The notes beneath the pieces were generated by a model. It was given only the letters and a program-made list of their open reading frames with translations, did not search any database and was not told the origin of the DNA. The translations under genes and the position numbers were made by a program. From positions 620,001 to 684,000 of the forward strand of contig NZ_CP061169.1 in NCBI RefSeq assembly GCF_011751765.2: a DNA stretch of 64,000 bases, read 5' to 3'. This DNA is from Paramicrobacterium chengjingii. GTDB taxonomy: Bacteria; Actinomycetota; Actinomycetes; Actinomycetales; Microbacteriaceae. Below are positions 25,008 through 33,026 of this stretch, piece by piece; the stretch's first letter is position 1; each line of letters starts with the position of its first letter.

Positions 25008-26228
25008 ATGACCCGTCGCGATGATGTCGTGTCGGAACGTGTTGCTCCCTCACCGGGCTCCCGCACGAGCAACGATCAGCTCAGACGTTTCAACCTCTCG
25101 ATGCTCATGCAGATTCTGCACCGCAATGGCGGCTGCAGTCGTGCAGAGCTCACCCGCAGAACTGGGCTGAATCGCTCGACGATCGCTGTGCTGGTCGCCG
25201 AGCTTGTCGAGGCGGGGCTCGCCTACGAGGGTGAACCCGAGACCGTGGTCGGGCAGATTGGCCGCCCGAGCCTCCGCGTTCACCCCGAGCCGCGGATGTC
25301 GGCCATCACAGTGAATCCCGAGCACAACAGCGTTGCGATCGGCCTGATCGGGCTCGGGGGAGAGATCATTCGAAGCGTTCGCTTTGACAGCTCCCGCGTT
25401 CCCAGCCCGGCAGAAGCCGTTCGCGTTGCGCATTCAATCGTCGAGGGGATGCGCGGGGAGATTGAGCAGTCGTACGATCTTGTCGGGGTAGGAATCGCGG
25501 TACCGGGGCTCGTGAGCGCTGCGACAGGGCGCATCGTGAATGCTCCGCAGCTGCGGTGGAAAGACGTCGACCTTGCCACGCCTATGGCCCAAGCGTTTCA
25601 GCTTCCGGTCTTCATCGCGAACGACGCAACGGTCGGCGCGATTGCCGAGAATCTGTTCGGCGCGGCGAAGGGCGCGAAGGACCTCGTCTTCGTCGATGGG
25701 AGCGGATCCGGCATCGGCGGCGGTGTTATCATCGACGGACAGCCGCTGCGCGGAACCTCCGGCTTCGCCGGCGAACTCGGGCACATCATGGTGAACAGCA
25801 CCGGCGCCCGCTGCCACTGCGGACGCATTGGATGTCTCGAGACCGAGGTGAACCTCGAGCGTCTCCTGTTGCTGCTCGGACTGACGCGAGCCGACGAGCA
25901 TGAGCTCGACATCGAGCTTGGTGTTACGCGCGATCACGCGGTGCTCGAGGAGGTGCGCCGCCAGCTCGGGTTCCTCTCGATCGCGCTCACTAACCTGGTC
26001 AACATCTTTGACCCAGAGGTTGTGGTGCTCGGGGGCTTTCTCGGTGCACTGCTCACCGTGTCAGATGAACGCCTGGGGGGAGAACTCAAGCTTCGCTCCA
26101 TGTCGGGGCATTCGCGTTCCGTGGTTCTTGCCCGCGCACGATTGCGATCGCGACGAGTGATGATCGGCGCAGCCGAGCTGGCGTTCGCGCCGTTGCTCGC
26201 CGACCCGTTGGCATTCAGACGCGTCTGA
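25008..26228 (+). CDS. ROK family transcriptional regulator (XylR/NagC type)
   Basis: 406 residues; GAGGGGAGTG ribosome site before the ATG at 25008. The N-terminal winged helix includes QLRRFNLSMLMQILHRNGG and SRAELTRRTGLNRSTIAVLV (about residues 24-65). The ROK kinase-like sugar domain follows with VGVGIAVPGLV, FVDGSGSGIGGGVII and the zinc motif GHIMVNSTGARCHCGRIGCL (CXCGXXGCXE). Regulators rather than kinases carry such an N-terminal HTH. Placement after xylFGH and opposite xylA makes it the likely xylose-responsive repressor, probably acting at TTGT...ACAA sites near 20628 and 20847. Its stop directly abuts the stop of the convergent SprT-like gene. Confidence 0.9.
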   Translation: MTRRDDVVSERVAPSPGSRTSNDQLRRFNLSMLMQILHRNGGCSRAELTRRTGLNRSTIAVLVAELVEAGLAYEGEPETVVGQIGRPSLRVHPEPRMSAITVNPEHNSVAIGLIGLGGEIIRSVRFDSSRVPSPAEAVRVAHSIVEGMRGEIEQSYDLVGVGIAVPGLVSAATGRIVNAPQLRWKDVDLATPMAQAFQLPVFIANDATVGAIAENLFGAAKGAKDLVFVDGSGSGIGGGVIIDGQPLRGTSGFAGELGHIMVNSTGARCHCGRIGCLETEVNLERLLLLLGLTRADEHELDIELGVTRDHAVLEEVRRQLGFLSIALTNLVNIFDPEVVVLGGFLGALLTVSDERLGGELKLRSMSGHSRSVVLARARLRSRRVMIGAAELAFAPLLADPLAFRRV

Positions 26229-26720
26229 TCACGACGCGTTGAGAGCTGCCTTTGCCCGCTCCTCGGGTGTGATCGTTCGCTTTGTCCAGACGATCTCGAA
26301 CTTCGGGTCGAAACGTCTCGAGCATTCGCCGCACGAAACCCGCCTCGTCGGCGCGCGATAGCGATAGAGCCGGTGACCCTGCGGGCAGGCGCCGATCCAC
26401 GGCGCTAACTCATCGGCGATCTTGCCGTGATGAAGACGCTGTCCTTCATAGCCGATGTCGCGCGCGACGCGCACCCATGCCGGGCTATGACCGGCCTTCG
26501 GGCCGGCCATAGCGTGGGCTACCTCGTGCAGCAGCACCTGGTGAATTTCATCGTCGTCGTAGCGTGACGCCAAGTATCGCGACACCGAAATGCGCTTCGT
26601 CGAGTAATTGCACAATCCCGCGCGCTTCTTCGCGTTATCGAACGCGAAAGTCCATGACGCGTCGAGATGCAGGGAGATGAGCGCGTGTGCCCATACTCTC
26701 ACTCGAGCAAGATCTGCCAT
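26229..26720 (-). CDS. SprT-like zinc metalloprotease-fold protein
   Basis: 163 residues. The SprT signature is LLHEVAHAMAGPKAGHSPAW (about residues 63-82), containing the HEXXH zinc motif plus the further histidine. A treble-clef zinc-finger tail follows: ACPQGHRLYR and VSCGECSRRF (about residues 111-140). Such proteins resemble the protease domain of Spartan and are usually assigned to DNA-protein crosslink repair or left uncharacterised in bacteria. The ATG at 26718-26720 sits 6 bases after TACCGT, so the mRNA is probably leaderless. The gene converges on the ROK regulator with zero intervening bases (shared TGATCA). Confidence 0.88.
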   Translation of the reverse strand: MADLARVRVWAHALISLHLDASWTFAFDNAKKRAGLCNYSTKRISVSRYLASRYDDDEIHQVLLHEVAHAMAGPKAGHSPAWVRVARDIGYEGQRLHHGKIADELAPWIGACPQGHRLYRYRAPTRRVSCGECSRRFDPKFEIVWTKRTITPEERAKAALNAS

Positions 26721-26726
26721 GGCTTA

Positions 26727-26732
26727 ACGGTA
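26727..26732 (-). promoter_or_regulatory. -10 box of a predicted leaderless SprT-like transcript
   Basis: Minus strand TACCGT followed by 6 bases and the ATG. No ribosome site is present in between, so transcription probably starts at the start codon. Confidence 0.5.
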
Positions 26733-26771
26733 AGACAGGTCACTGACGTTCGGGGTTCGCACTCGCGGTGA

Positions 26772-27272
26772 CTACGCCGAAATGCGCGATTCAGTAACAG
26801 AGATGGCGACGAGCGAGGACTCGATCTGGCTCTCTGACGCCCCGACGGCACGGCGAATCTGAATTGCCGCACGGAAGTCGGCGAGTGCCAGCTCGTACTC
26901 CTCCTGATCGAAGTAGACCTTGCCCCGGTGTTGCAGGGCGAATGCCTCGTACAGCTGCCATTCGTGGGTGTGTGCCTCTTCGATGAGGGAGTTCAGCTCG
27001 TGAAGTGCTGGCTCGAATTCGGCGCGGAATTGCAGAACTTGCGCGCGCAGCATCCGGGGTCTCATGAGATCGCGACGGTTGCCGGTGAACCGCGCGAGCC
27101 TGATGGCGGCGTTTGCAGAGTCGAGGGCGTCGTCGAGCTGGCCGGCAACCTTCAGCAGCCAGGCCTTCTCACACAGGGCTTCGAGACTGCGCATGCTGCC
27201 GAGTTCGTCGAGGCGTGCTCCGACGGCCTTCAGATCCACCTTCTCGCGAAGAGTGGCGGCGTCATAGCCCAA
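26772..27272 (-). CDS. TPR-like helical repeat protein
   Basis: 166 residues of almost pure helix. Two to three TPR-like units are seen: EALCEKAWLLKVAGQLDDAL (around 31-50), MLRAQVLQFRAEFEPALHEL (around 74-93) and ALQHRGKVYFDQEEYELALA (around 112-131). Probable protein-interaction scaffold in the cytoplasm; function unknown. The start is uncertain. The frame opens at TTG 27270-27272, but the good ribosome site GAGGAGGGGGAG lies about 20 bases upstream and is better spaced for an in-frame CTG at 27282-27284, which would add LGII. No ATG or GTG fits. Confidence 0.75.
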   Translation of the reverse strand: MGYDAATLREKVDLKAVGARLDELGSMRSLEALCEKAWLLKVAGQLDDALDSANAAIRLARFTGNRRDLMRPRMLRAQVLQFRAEFEPALHELNSLIEEAHTHEWQLYEAFALQHRGKVYFDQEEYELALADFRAAIQIRRAVGASESQIESSLVAISVTESRISA

Positions 27273-27347
27273 GATGATTCCCAGGGTGCTCCCCCTCCTC
27301 GTATTTCATACAGCGCGTTGTGCACGTCGCGGCGTCTGATATCGAGG

Positions 27348-28472
27348 CTAACCCGCACCGCTCGCGTTGACGTGCAGGGTGATCAGCCTGTCGTCATCTG
27401 GGTCGGGGTTTCCCCGCCCATCTGTATTGTTCGTGATCAGCCAAAGCGATCCGGATGCCGTCGCCACGACGTCGCGAATGCGCCCAAGCTCTCCATTCAA
27501 ATAGCTCGCGGCATGCGCTTCGCCTGCCGGGTCGGTGATCACCCAGAGTCGCTCGCCGCCGAGGCCGGCCATGTACAGCGTGTCGCCAATGGCGGTGAGC
27601 CCGCTCGGACTTGCCTCGTCTGTCGTCCACTGCAGCACAGGGTCTGTAAAGGCGTCGTCGTCGGCCATGCCCTCGACGATTGGCCACCCATAGTTTGCGC
27701 CGGGTTCAATGAGGTTCAACTCGTCCCACGTGTTCTGCCCGAATTCACTTGCCCACATTCGGCCGTCGTCCGTCCACGCGAGACCTTGTGGATTGCGGTG
27801 CCCGAGTGAATAGACACGCGATCCCTCGAACGGGTTGTCGTCTGGCACGCTGCCGTCGGGTGTTATTCGCAGAATCTTCCCCGCAAGGGAATCCACGTCC
27901 TGAGCGATATCACCGCCTGTTGCATCACCTGTCGTCGCATACAGCATCCCGTCTGGCCCGAATGCGAGGCGGCCGCCGTTGTGAATGGAGGCTTTGGGGA
28001 TGCCGGTGAGCACGTCGTCAGCCGAGCCGAGCCGTGGGGAGTCCGGCAGCCCAGTCACGGGGTAGCGCAGTATGCGATTGTCGGTTGCCGTCGTCACGTA
28101 CGCGTAGAGCCACGCGTCGTCATGGTCGCCGTGCAGGGCAAGGCCGAGAAGACCGCCCTCGCCTGCTGGAGCTGCCTCGTCGACGGTGCCGATCACGTCG
28201 CGGTCGCCGTTTTCGCTCACGTGCACGATCTGTGCGCTGTCTCGCAATGAGAGCAGCGCACCGTGCTCGATTGGGACGATTGACCACGGTGCCTCAAGTT
28301 GCGTCGCAAGAACGTCGTATTCCCCGCTGGGCATGCCGGGTGCTGCCGTGTCGGCGAGGCTATGTTCTGTCGTGGGCGGCGATGCCGTTGAGCAGGCGCT
28401 GAGCAGAAGAGCGGATGCTGTTGCGACGGCAGTGAGCCGCGGCATCCGTCGTGCATATGCGCGTGCCGGCAT
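27348..28472 (-). CDS. PQQ-dependent sugar dehydrogenase-like lipoprotein (GSDH family)
   Basis: 374 residues from 28472, or 365 from the ATG at 28445. Signal peptide with lipobox LLSAC (cysteine near residue 26 of the longer form), so anchored on the outer face of the membrane. The body is the six-bladed glucose/sorbosone dehydrogenase propeller: GGLLGLALH (blade 1), RLAFGPDGMLYATTGDA, YSLGHRNPQGLAW, GQNTWDELNLIEPGANYGWP and a closing IRDVVATASGSLWLITN. The family includes PQQ-dependent aldose dehydrogenases, and whether this one binds PQQ is not known. It starts 2 bp after the stop of the spermidine-synthase-like gene, so the two share an operon. Confidence 0.9.
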   Translation of the reverse strand: MPARAYARRMPRLTAVATASALLLSACSTASPPTTEHSLADTAAPGMPSGEYDVLATQLEAPWSIVPIEHGALLSLRDSAQIVHVSENGDRDVIGTVDEAAPAGEGGLLGLALHGDHDDAWLYAYVTTATDNRILRYPVTGLPDSPRLGSADDVLTGIPKASIHNGGRLAFGPDGMLYATTGDATGGDIAQDVDSLAGKILRITPDGSVPDDNPFEGSRVYSLGHRNPQGLAWTDDGRMWASEFGQNTWDELNLIEPGANYGWPIVEGMADDDAFTDPVLQWTTDEASPSGLTAIGDTLYMAGLGGERLWVITDPAGEAHAASYLNGELGRIRDVVATASGSLWLITNNTDGRGNPDPDDDRLITLHVNASGAG

Positions 28473-28474
28473 GA

Positions 28475-29326
28475 TCAGACGTCGAAGACGTTTCGAGACG
28501 GCAAGGGGGAAGGCAACGCCTCGGCATCTGTAACCGGGCGTGCGCCGGCGATGAAGTCCCTCAGCTCCCGGCCGGCGACGAGCTTCGCCGGGTACGGGCC
28601 GCCAGCAAGCAATCGCGGAACCGCGTCGAGCGGCAGCATCGAGCGTGACGCGACGAGTACGACGTTGCCGAAGCGGCGCCCCTTGAGAATCTGCGTGTCC
28701 GCGAGAGCGGCAACCTCCCTGAACACCTCGCTCAGGGTCGCGGCCTGGCTGCGCGTGAACGCGAGACCCGGGCCATCGGCAACGTTGACGGCCAGCATTC
28801 CCTGTGGTGTGAGCAGCGCTGCGGTCAATTCGTAGAACTCGGTGCTGGTCACGTGCGCCGGCGTCTGCGAGCCGTTGAAGATATCGCTGACCACGAGGTC
28901 TACTGTGCCGTTCAGGCCTGCGGGAAGTCGGCCAAGCACGTCTCGGGCGTCGCCGTACCGCACTCGGATCTGTGCCTTCTTCGACCAGGGGAGGTGTTCA
29001 CGTACGAAGTCGACGAGCTCGCGCTCCAACTCGATCACCTGTTGGCGCGAACCCGGTCGCGTCGCGTCGACGTAGCGCGGAAGGGTCAGGGCGCCCGCCC
29101 CGAGGTGCACAGCAGTAATGGGCGTTGCGGCAGGGCTCACGAGGTCGACGACGTGGCCGATGCGGCGCACGTACTCGAAGAACAACTCGCGTGGATCGCC
29201 CACGTTGACGTGCGATTGCGGTGTACCGTCGACGACGAGTTGAAAGGCGCCGTCCTGAAAGGTATCGGGTTCGATGCGCGCTGCCAGGCCGCTGCCCGAC
29301 AGCACAATCGACGGATTCTCGCTCAC
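28475..29326 (-). CDS. Spermidine synthase-like methyltransferase-fold protein
   Basis: 283 residues. Rossmann-like SpeE fold: ITAVHLGAGALTLPRYVDAT gives the glycine-rich nucleotide site, VIELERELVDFV the acidic loop, YGDARDVLGRLP the conserved GDAR, and DLVVSDIFNGSQTP the catalytic-region aspartate position. It lacks an N-terminal membrane domain. Actinobacterial members of this 'fused MFS/spermidine synthase' type often lack demonstrated aminopropyltransferase activity. The GTG start at 29324-29326 is 6 bases after TAGACT, consistent with a leaderless transcript divergent from pxpA. Confidence 0.85.
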   Translation of the reverse strand: MSENPSIVLSGSGLAARIEPDTFQDGAFQLVVDGTPQSHVNVGDPRELFFEYVRRIGHVVDLVSPAATPITAVHLGAGALTLPRYVDATRPGSRQQVIELERELVDFVREHLPWSKKAQIRVRYGDARDVLGRLPAGLNGTVDLVVSDIFNGSQTPAHVTSTEFYELTAALLTPQGMLAVNVADGPGLAFTRSQAATLSEVFREVAALADTQILKGRRFGNVVLVASRSMLPLDAVPRLLAGGPYPAKLVAGRELRDFIAGARPVTDAEALPSPLPSRNVFDV

Positions 29327-29332
29327 ATTCTG

Positions 29333-29338
29333 AGTCTA
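29333..29338 (-). promoter_or_regulatory. -10 box of leaderless spermidine-synthase-like transcript
   Basis: TAGACT on the minus strand, 6 bases before the GTG start; no ribosome site intervenes. It mirrors the box at 29372-29377 on the other strand. Confidence 0.55.
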
Positions 29339-29371
29339 CGGCCGAACCTGCCGCGCGACCGGCACTCGCGC

Positions 29372-29377
29372 TAGCCT
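29372..29377 (+). promoter_or_regulatory. -10 box of leaderless pxpA transcript
   Basis: TAGCCT, 6 bases before the GTG at 29384, with TGAACC in between and no ribosome site. Gap and box type match the divergent gene. Confidence 0.55.
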
Positions 29378-29383
29378 TGAACC

Positions 29384-30136
29384 GTGCGCATCGATCTCAA
29401 TTGCGATCTCGGTGAGACCGTCGACGAGCAGCCGACGGCTGACGATGCAGCGATGTTTGCGCAGATCTCCAGCGCCAACATCGCGTGCGGCTTCCACGCG
29501 GGCGACGCCGACAGCATGAAGGCGTCGTGCGATCTCGCCGTGCAGCACGGCGTAGCGATCGGAGCTCACGTCTCGTATCTCGACACCGCGAACTTCGGGC
29601 GCTCCGATGTCGACATCGACAGGGCGACGCTCATCGAGCACCTTGTCGAGCAGATTGAGACCCTGACACGCATCGCGGATGCCGCTGGCGCCGTCGTGCG
29701 CTATGTGAAACCGCACGGTGCTCTCTACAACCGCATAGCGCGAGACGCCGAAAGAGCGGATGCTGTCGCAGAGGCCGTCGCCTCGTGCGGGCCGCTGCCT
29801 CTCATGGGGTTGCCCGAATCACGCATCGCGGACGCAGCATCCGACCATGGCCTTTCCTTTTATCGCGAGGCGTTCGTCGACCGCGCATACACGGCACACG
29901 GCATGCTGGTTCCCCGCGGTGAGCCCGGGGCGCTCGTGTCGGCGGATGCTGTTGCAGAACGCGCAGTCGCCATCGTCGCGGAGCGAGCCGTCGTTGCCGT
30001 GACGGGGGAGCGGATTCGGCTCGACGTCGATTCACTGTGTGTGCACGGGGATACTCCGGGTGCCGTGCGCATGGCTACTGAGGTGAGGGCAGCGCTCGAG
30101 GCATCCGCCATCACGATTGCGTCGGTGGCCTCATGA
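29384..30136 (+). CDS. pxpA: 5-oxoprolinase subunit A (LamB/YcsF family)
   Basis: 250 residues, GTG start. Starts with RIDLNCDLGETVDE, then ANIACGFHAGDADSM and VRYVKPHGALYN, all family signatures that include metal and substrate contacts. With PxpB and PxpC it forms the ATP-dependent 5-oxoprolinase that converts pyroglutamate to glutamate, removing a damage product of glutamine and glutamate. ATGA overlap with pxpB indicates translational coupling. The fold matches expectation for length (about 250). Confidence 0.95.
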   Translation: MRIDLNCDLGETVDEQPTADDAAMFAQISSANIACGFHAGDADSMKASCDLAVQHGVAIGAHVSYLDTANFGRSDVDIDRATLIEHLVEQIETLTRIADAAGAVVRYVKPHGALYNRIARDAERADAVAEAVASCGPLPLMGLPESRIADAASDHGLSFYREAFVDRAYTAHGMLVPRGEPGALVSADAVAERAVAIVAERAVVAVTGERIRLDVDSLCVHGDTPGAVRMATEVRAALEASAITIASVAS

Positions 30137-30759
30137 GCGTGACCTCCACGCGCAGCATCCGTATCGTGGGCGACTCGGCGCTCCTTGTCGAGTGCGCGTC
30201 GCTCAGCGAGGTGATGGCTCTTCACCGCGGGCTCTCTGAGAGGCCCGAGTCCGTGATCGACGTCGTTCCCGCCGCCCGCACGATTCTGGTGACTGTTGCG
30301 CGGCACTCCGAGCTCGAGCCTGTTCGCCGGTGGCTCGCCGAGGCCGCGCTCGTCACCGAATCGCCGGGGGCCGCCGCCGAGACCGTGTTCATCGACGTTC
30401 ATTACGACGGCGCCGATCTCGCCGATGTCGCGCGATACACAGGGCTCAGCGAGCGCGAGTTGATTGCCTGCCATACGCGGTCGACGTGGCGGGTGGCGTT
30501 CGGCGGCTTTGCGCCAGGATTCGCCTACCTTGTGACTGACCACGAGCGACTTTCTGTGCCGCGCCGAAATTCTCCGCGAACGGAGGTGCCCGCCGGTTCC
30601 GTCGCGCTCGCCGGAGGGTTCGCCGGCGTCTACCCGCGTGCGTCGCCCGGAGGATGGCAGCTCATTGGCCACACCGATGCCGATCTGTGGAACGTCGAGC
30701 GAGAGCATCCTGCCCTTCTGGAGCCTGGGGTGGTCGTGGCTTTTCGGGAGGCCTCATGA
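30133..30759 (+). CDS. pxpB: 5-oxoprolinase subunit B
   Basis: 208 residues, corresponding to the allophanate hydrolase subunit 1 / KipI family. RIVGDSALLVECAS at the start; VAFGGFAPGFAYL and VPRRNSPRTEVPAGSVALAG and a GGWQLIGHTDADLWN tail are the family landmarks. In PxpABC it takes part in phosphorylation of the oxoproline ring together with PxpC. Overlaps both neighbours by four bases (ATGA). Confidence 0.95.
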   Translation: MSVTSTRSIRIVGDSALLVECASLSEVMALHRGLSERPESVIDVVPAARTILVTVARHSELEPVRRWLAEAALVTESPGAAAETVFIDVHYDGADLADVARYTGLSERELIACHTRSTWRVAFGGFAPGFAYLVTDHERLSVPRRNSPRTEVPAGSVALAGGFAGVYPRASPGGWQLIGHTDADLWNVEREHPALLEPGVVVAFREAS

Positions 30760-31616
30760 CGCTGCTCACTATCGTCGAATCCGGTCCGCTCACCACGGTT
30801 CAAGATCTCGGTCGTCCGGGGTTCGCGCACATCGGCGTGCCGCGATCCGGTGCGCTCGATCGTAGTGCGCTGCGTCTCGCGAATCGCCTCGTCGGCAACA
30901 GTGAGGCCGATGCCGCTCTTGAGATCACGGTCGGCGGCTTCGAGGCTCGCACGAATGCCGATGTCTGGGTGGCTGTCACGGGAGCATGGTGCCCCATCTC
31001 CGTCGGGGGAGAGCAGATCGACCCGAATACTCCAGTGCGTGCTCGGGCGGGGCAGACAATACGAGTGGATGCCGCGGTGGGCGGCCTTCGGGCGTATCTC
31101 AGTGTGCGCGGGGGTATTGACGCGACTGCCGTGCTGGGGTCTCGCTCTCGCGACACGCTGTCGGGGCTCGGGCCTGAACCGTTGGCGCCGGGTGACGAGC
31201 TTGGCGTCGGCCGTGAACCGGATGCGCCGATACCCGCTCTGGAGATCTCACCGTGGAGTCCACCGTCGGACGAGCGCGTCGAGGTGCCCGTCGTGCTCGG
31301 GCCGCGGCAGGAGTGGTTCGAGGATGCCGAGATCGAGGCGTTTCTCGGCACCGTGTGGGCGCTCGATGCGGCGTCGAACCGGGTGGGCGCTCGCCTTGTC
31401 GGCGATCCCGTCACTCGACGAACCGATGCGGAGCTGCCGAGCGAGGGCATGGTGGCTGGAGCGATTCAGATTCCGCCGTCCGGACTGCCGACGGTGCTGC
31501 TCGCCGACCATCCGGTGACGGGAGGCTACCCGGTGATCGGCATCGTCTCGTCCGCTGCCATCGATGCCTTCGCTCAGTTGCGCCCAGGGCAGAAGCTGAC
31601 GTTCCGTCACGCCTGA
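30756..31616 (+). CDS. pxpC: 5-oxoprolinase subunit C
   Basis: 286 residues from the ATG at 30756, which overlaps the pxpB stop; the longer reading from 30654 lies within pxpB. Allophanate hydrolase subunit 2 / KipA family: GPLTTVQDLGRPGFAHIGVP at the N-terminus, AYLSVRGGID, and the C-terminal PTVLLADHPVTGGYPVIGIV. Completes the 5-oxoprolinase. A C-rich repeat begins about 40 bp after the stop. Confidence 0.95.
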   Translation: MTLLTIVESGPLTTVQDLGRPGFAHIGVPRSGALDRSALRLANRLVGNSEADAALEITVGGFEARTNADVWVAVTGAWCPISVGGEQIDPNTPVRARAGQTIRVDAAVGGLRAYLSVRGGIDATAVLGSRSRDTLSGLGPEPLAPGDELGVGREPDAPIPALEISPWSPPSDERVEVPVVLGPRQEWFEDAEIEAFLGTVWALDAASNRVGARLVGDPVTRRTDAELPSEGMVAGAIQIPPSGLPTVLLADHPVTGGYPVIGIVSSAAIDAFAQLRPGQKLTFRHA

Positions 31617-31657
31617 CCTGCCCCTCCGTCACCTGCTCTTCCTGCCCCTCCCACCTG

Positions 31658-31761
31658 CCCAAGCTGCCCACACCCGCCCCGCCCAAGCTGCCCACACCCG
31701 CCCCGCCCAAGCTGCCCCCTCTCACCTGCCCCGCCCAAGCTGCCCCCTCCCACCTGCACTG
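31658..31761. repeat. C-rich (G-rich on minus strand) tandem repeat, 24-28 bp units
   Basis: Units start with CCCAAGCTGCCC at 31658, 31682, 31706 and 31734. The first two are identical 24-mers; the third and fourth are variants with CACCTGC inserts. The plus strand is strongly C-rich, so the minus strand has runs of three to four Gs in close succession (G-quadruplex potential). The repeat lies between pxpC and a DUF559-type gene. Confidence 0.85.
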
Positions 31762-31841
31762 CCCAAAGTGAGACGCAAGGAACTGTCGCTCGGGGCCGTC
31801 GCCCGAGCGACGTTTTACGGCGTGTCACTCTCATTGGGCAC
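31760..31841. repeat. Nested imperfect inverted repeat
   Basis: Inner perfect stem GTCGCTCGG (31785-31793) / CCGAGCGAC (31803-31811), followed by GTTTTAC. Outer arms TGCCCAA...GTGA..ACGC (from 31760) and their imperfect complement ending TTGGGCA (to about 31840) extend the structure to arms of about 35-40 bases. Could be the pxpABC terminator or a mobile palindromic element. The remaining bases to 31935 show no other structure. Confidence 0.6.
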
Positions 31842-31935
31842 CGATTCGTCGTCCACAAGCTCGCTCCATCGCGCGTTGTGCACCGATCGCCGGCCACCCC
31901 GCGCGGGCAGACGCACCGTTCGACACAGTCGACGT

Positions 31936-32916
31936 ATGCTCACTCCGCTTCCCGATCGCTTCGTCAACCGCGCCTTCACTGTCACCGAGGCTGCCGAGGC
32001 GGGGCTCAGTCCGAGACGGCTACGCGCCTCTGACCTCGCGATGCCCTTTCCGCATGTGCGGGTCCCGTCGAGCTGGCTCGCGCAGAGCGCCACGACAACG
32101 GTCGCCGAGAAGGTAACGGCAAAGCGTCGTCGCGTCGTCGCTTTCGCACAGGCTTATCTCACGCGGATGCCGAAGAACGGCGTGTGCTCGGGAATGACGG
32201 CGGCGTACCTCCACAGCATCCCGCTGCCCCTGCGCTTTCTCGACGACGACAGGCTCGACTTCAGCGTTCCTTACGGAGCCCGTGCCCCTCAGCATCGTGG
32301 CGTCGTCGGTCACTGCATTTCGGGCACGCGCGGTGACATCACGGACGTCGACGGAATTCCCGTGACGACCCTCGAGCGCACCTGGTGCGATCTCGCGGCG
32401 GTGCTCGATGTGCCAGACCTCGTCGCCGCGGGCGATGCGCTGATTCACCACAGCTCGCCGCGCTCAACAACGCGAGCTCTCGCCGAAGCCGCCGGCCAGT
32501 ATCCGACGACACGGTGGCGTGCCCGCCGCTCCGAGGCTCTGACTCTCTTCAATGACCGCGCTGAGTCTCCGCGTGAGTCGAGGCTCCGTGTGCACCTCGT
32601 GCGCGCGGGACTCCCTATGCCTGCGGTCAATCCGACGGTCTTTTACAACGGCGCATTCATGGGCCGCGTCGACATGCTGTATCTCGAGTGGGCGCTCATC
32701 ATCGAGTACGAGGGGGAGCAGCACCTCACCGACGTTCGACAGTGGCGCAAAGACATTGACCGCGTCAACGATTTTGCCGACATCGGTCTGCGGACGATCC
32801 GTGCGACAGCGGCCGACGATCGTGACCCGGCAGTATTGATCGAGAGGATTCGAGCACACATTGCCACGCGGGAGCGCGCCATTACGCATGACCCGAACCT
32901 CAGCCTTCGGTTTTGA
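31936..32916 (+). CDS. DUF559-like nuclease-fold protein with N-terminal AbiEi-type region
   Basis: 326 residues from the ATG at 31936; upstream in-frame sequence (from 31768) runs through the palindrome and is not protein-like. The first ~60 residues (FTVTEAAEAGLSPRRLRASD) look like the winged-helix region seen in AbiEi-type antitoxins. The C-terminal ~110 residues resemble the Vsr/DUF559 restriction-endonuclease fold: ESRLRVHLVRAGLPMP, GRVDMLYLEWALIIEYEGEQ, i.e. a D-(X)n-EXE core with following H and K. Such proteins are common solitary genes in Microbacteriaceae with unproven function. No partner toxin is seen. The ribosome site is poor. Confidence 0.75.
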   Translation: MLTPLPDRFVNRAFTVTEAAEAGLSPRRLRASDLAMPFPHVRVPSSWLAQSATTTVAEKVTAKRRRVVAFAQAYLTRMPKNGVCSGMTAAYLHSIPLPLRFLDDDRLDFSVPYGARAPQHRGVVGHCISGTRGDITDVDGIPVTTLERTWCDLAAVLDVPDLVAAGDALIHHSSPRSTTRALAEAAGQYPTTRWRARRSEALTLFNDRAESPRESRLRVHLVRAGLPMPAVNPTVFYNGAFMGRVDMLYLEWALIIEYEGEQHLTDVRQWRKDIDRVNDFADIGLRTIRATAADDRDPAVLIERIRAHIATRERAITHDPNLSLRF

Positions 32917-33026
32917 ACGAAACGTCGTTCTGCATGATCGCCGTCCCATGCGCTCGCATTGTCACCCGATGCGCGTTGCCCAGGGACGGTCAATGCCGGC
33001 CGCGGAACGGCTTGGGGTCGTCCTGC

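Noticed and set aside
31658..31761. CRISPR-like array
   Set aside because: Repeats are contiguous, only four units, without spacers and without cas genes.
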